From positions 1 to 7,726 of the forward strand of contig JAVBTI010000096.1 in assembly GCA_031556255.1 (NCBI GenBank): 7,726 nucleotides of DNA, written 5' to 3'. A program made the translations under genes and the position numbers. Each line of letters begins with the position of its first letter. Position 1 is the first letter of the stretch. The DNA comes from JAIRQX01 sp031556255. GTDB lineage: Bacteria > Chrysiogenota > Deferribacteres > Deferribacterales > JAISNW01. Below, piece by piece: positions 6,025-7,726 of this stretch. The notes under the pieces are model-generated. The model was not told the DNA's origin. It saw nothing but the letters and a program-made list of their open reading frames with translations, and did not search any database.

Positions 6025-6780
6025 CTATTTCACATTCAGCGGCCGCGTTTTAAAAATTACACTGGGTTTAGTATTTGAACCCAACGCGTCAATTCTGTCT
6101 TCAGCAAAACCGGCTGCTGCCGTTTCATAGCCCTGATGCTTTTGCTTCAGCTCATCAAGAGGTCCGAACTCAAGGGCTCTGCCCAGACACGCAGTAACAC
6201 ATGCCGGTCTCAGCCCTTCGTTGATCCTGTCGTAGCACATAATACATTTAGTCATGCGCGGACGTTTAGGGTCTGACTGGGCATAGGTGGCATAATTCGG
6301 ATCATAATACTGCGGGGCGTCCCACGGGCAGGCGGAGTTGCATTTACCGCAGGATATGCAGGTTTTGCCGACCAGGACGGCACCGAATTTCTGCTCTTTC
6401 ACAATATTACCCATCGGGCACACTTTAACACACGCAGGATCCTCGCAGTGGTTGCAGCTTATTGATATGTGCAGTGCATCCACATTGGGCGGAACATCGC
6501 CGAATTCAGTCGTGCCGACTCTTCTCCAGTTTTCTTTCATGTGGTACTTTCTGTACTCGGCGTAGTTTATCTGCCCTTCGCCCTGCGGGGAACCCAATTC
6601 ATATTCCGCAGGGTTGGCATATTTTGTAACTTCCGTCTTATCTATGTCCGGCAGCCAACTGAGGGAAGGATTTACGGTAATGTCGCCTCTTTTATCATCG
6701 TTCCACGATTTGCACGCAAATACGCATGCCTTGCAGTTAAAACATCTTGATTGATCAAAATAAAATCCATGTTGACTCAT
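6025..6780 (-). CDS. DmsB-like four-[4Fe-4S] electron-transfer subunit (251 aa)
   Basis: This is the electron-transfer subunit of a DMSO-reductase-family complex. It passes electrons between a quinone-linked partner and the molybdenum catalytic subunit. Sixteen cysteines form the four ferredoxin-type groups expected of DmsB/PsrB/TtrB proteins: C13-C16-C19-C23 (CFNCKACVFAC), C109-C112-C117-C121 (CNHCEDPACVKVC), C141-C144-C147-C151 (CISCGKCNSAC) and C179-C182-C194-C198. No signal peptide or membrane helix is present, so export, if any, would be by hitch-hiking with a Tat-exported catalytic partner. A perfect AAGGAGG (6790-6796) sits 9 nt before the ATG and lies 2 nt from the stop codon of the catalytic gene, a tightly coupled arrangement. 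The gene ends with TAG followed at once by in-frame TAA. No anchor subunit (DmsC/NrfD type) follows it. The substrate of the complex cannot be told from this subunit. Confidence 0.94.
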   Translation of the reverse strand: MSQHGFYFDQSRCFNCKACVFACKSWNDDKRGDITVNPSLSWLPDIDKTEVTKYANPAEYELGSPQGEGQINYAEYRKYHMKENWRRVGTTEFGDVPPNVDALHISISCNHCEDPACVKVCPMGNIVKEQKFGAVLVGKTCISCGKCNSACPWDAPQYYDPNYATYAQSDPKRPRMTKCIMCYDRINEGLRPACVTACLGRALEFGPLDELKQKHQGYETAAAGFAEDRIDALGSNTKPSVIFKTRPLNVK

Positions 6781-6798
6781 TATTTAACTCCTCCTTCA

Positions 6799-7707
6799 TC
6801 AGATTTTATCGGGGTGCGTTTTGCTGACTTCGCAAAGCATACCTACCGTAGGCAGGGCAACAGAGCCGCTGATCAACGGAGTTCCCGTGCCGCAGTTCCG
6901 CCCAAGGCAGAGTGAGTTTACGGCGCCGCCCACATCCACGGGCACTTCCCACATTACCACTGTGCCGCCGTTACCCTTTCTCTTAGGATCGGGGATTTTC
7001 TGGCCGGGGTTCATCGGGTCGTCTATCAATGGCGCGGCGTAATCCGAACCCTGTCTGAAGTCAGGTTCTTCAACACCTCTTGCGGCGTTCCTGAAGTAGG
7101 CTTTATATGTTTCAGTCGTGCTGGCTCTGTACCATACGCCCTGACCCATGATGATCGACTGGGGCTTGACCCTTCTCGTTACCTTGGCCTGGACTTTGAC
7201 ACAGCCGTTGTCGTTATAGACATAGACCATATCCCCGTCCTGGATGCCTCTTTTGCCGGCGGTGCTCGGGTGGATACGCACAACGTGCGGCTCGATATCT
7301 TTGATCACGGCAATGCTGTCCCAGTGAGCGTGGGCTCTCTGTATCATGTGCGGCGTGCCGAGCTGGAGGGGATATCTGACCCTGTTGTTGATGTCGGTTT
7401 TGCTGCCGTTCGGGTCTTTCAGCTTCAGGCCGGGCATACCGGTTCCCGGTGTGCCGTCAGGCGTTCCGCTGGTGTAATCCAGCAGGCGCTCGTAGCCTTC
7501 GTCCAACTGATGGTATCCCGCGCGCCATCCGCCTTTGATACACAGGCCGGTAGGCCTGTCGGCCCTATTGTCGAAATCCTTCATCCACGGACTCATAAAC
7601 TGGACGTAGCCGGTCTGGCTCCAGAGCTGGCCTGCGGGAATCGTCTCAATAGTGCTTTTTAAATCTGCAAGCGGTACGACAAGCTGAATGTTCGCCTCTT
7701 CCTTCAT
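6799..7707 (-). CDS. C-terminal part of a molybdopterin (Mo-bisPGD) oxidoreductase catalytic subunit
   Basis: This is the last third of a DMSO-reductase-family catalytic subunit; full family members usually run to 750-1000 residues. Counting from the ATG at 7707, residues 112-295 are the molybdopterin-dinucleotide-binding domain: YPLQLGTPH (112-120), RAHAHW (124-129), RIHPSTAGKRGIQDGD (144-159), GQGVWY (188-193) and GGAVNSL (260-266), ending LCEVSK. The part before it (TGYVQFMS at 32-39) matches the segment just upstream of that domain in the family. The N-terminal iron-sulfur and molybdenum-ligand regions are not in the window. The ATG at 7707 is unlikely to be a native start: it has no ribosome site, and it is immediately preceded in frame by a TAG with coding-like sequence before it. 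The gene is 18 bp upstream of the iron-sulfur subunit. Substrate (DMSO, TMAO, tetrathionate, polysulfide, arsenate or other) is undetermined. Confidence 0.85.
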   Translation of the reverse strand: MKEEANIQLVVPLADLKSTIETIPAGQLWSQTGYVQFMSPWMKDFDNRADRPTGLCIKGGWRAGYHQLDEGYERLLDYTSGTPDGTPGTGMPGLKLKDPNGSKTDINNRVRYPLQLGTPHMIQRAHAHWDSIAVIKDIEPHVVRIHPSTAGKRGIQDGDMVYVYNDNGCVKVQAKVTRRVKPQSIIMGQGVWYRASTTETYKAYFRNAARGVEEPDFRQGSDYAAPLIDDPMNPGQKIPDPKRKGNGGTVVMWEVPVDVGGAVNSLCLGRNCGTGTPLISGSVALPTVGMLCEVSKTHPDKI

Positions 7708-7726
7708 CTACTCATACGACGGGAGA
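7708..7726 (-). other. In-frame amber codon and upstream coding remnant of the oxidoreductase gene
   Basis: Read on the minus strand in the oxidoreductase frame, the last bases give LPSYE, then TAG (7710-7708), directly abutting the ATG at 7707. TAG is one base from CAG, so SYEQMKEE would be a natural continuous reading. Only five codons are visible upstream, so a break in the gene is likely but not proven. Confidence 0.6.

Noticed and set aside
7531..7557. TGLCIKGG in the oxidoreductase fragment as the N-terminal iron-sulfur Cys/Lys motif
   Set aside because: It is an isolated cysteine without the other three ligands and sits just ahead of the C-terminal molybdopterin-binding domain, so the likeness is chance.

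Overview
The window looks like ordinary chromosome from an anaerobically respiring, Gram-negative-type bacterium. The evidence is a molybdenum/iron-sulfur respiratory oxidoreductase operon with its own TorD-type chaperone, a lipobox lipoprotein, and exported proteins. Coding density is high, GC is moderate, and start sites mostly carry clear GGAG-type ribosome binding sites. The gene styles would fit Deferribacterota or a related anaerobic phylum, or Desulfobacterota, but nothing here fixes the taxonomy. No rRNA, tRNA, CRISPR array or intact transposase gene was seen.

Left end (1-451): the 5' end of a minus-strand gene leaves the window at base 1. Just upstream and overlapping it is a small minus-strand ORF with a signal peptide. 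A 215-bp divergent intergenic region then carries a probable promoter for a plus-strand single-RRM RNA-binding protein (452-733), which ends at a textbook intrinsic terminator.

Right of that, everything is on the minus strand, so it is read from the right end of the window leftwards. The order is: the C-terminal third of a molybdopterin-dependent oxidoreductase catalytic subunit (6799-7707); its four-cluster [4Fe-4S] DmsB-like electron-transfer subunit (6025-6780); a TorD-family maturation chaperone (5135-5860); a secreted subtilisin-like (S8) protease with a C-terminal sorting-type tail (3199-5112); a GLUG-repeat lipoprotein (2120-3154); and lysA, diaminopimelate decarboxylase (775-2019). 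The gaps are 18, 164, 22, 44 and 100 bp. The 164-bp gap holds two strong perfect hairpins, and the 100-bp gap before lysA holds a 28-bp near-palindrome.

The first three genes form a functional set: catalytic subunit, electron-transfer subunit and chaperone for cofactor loading. No membrane-anchor gene lies between the iron-sulfur subunit and the chaperone. The protease and lipoprotein follow the chaperone closely and look co-transcribed; they are probably a cell-surface pair unrelated to the enzymology. lysA is a housekeeping biosynthetic gene. The most notable oddity is at the extreme right edge. The visible oxidoreductase frame is preceded, without a gap, by an in-frame amber codon directly abutting an ATG, with apparently coding sequence (LPSYE) before it. 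This suggests a nonsense mutation, gene fission, recoding or a sequence error in the catalytic subunit.
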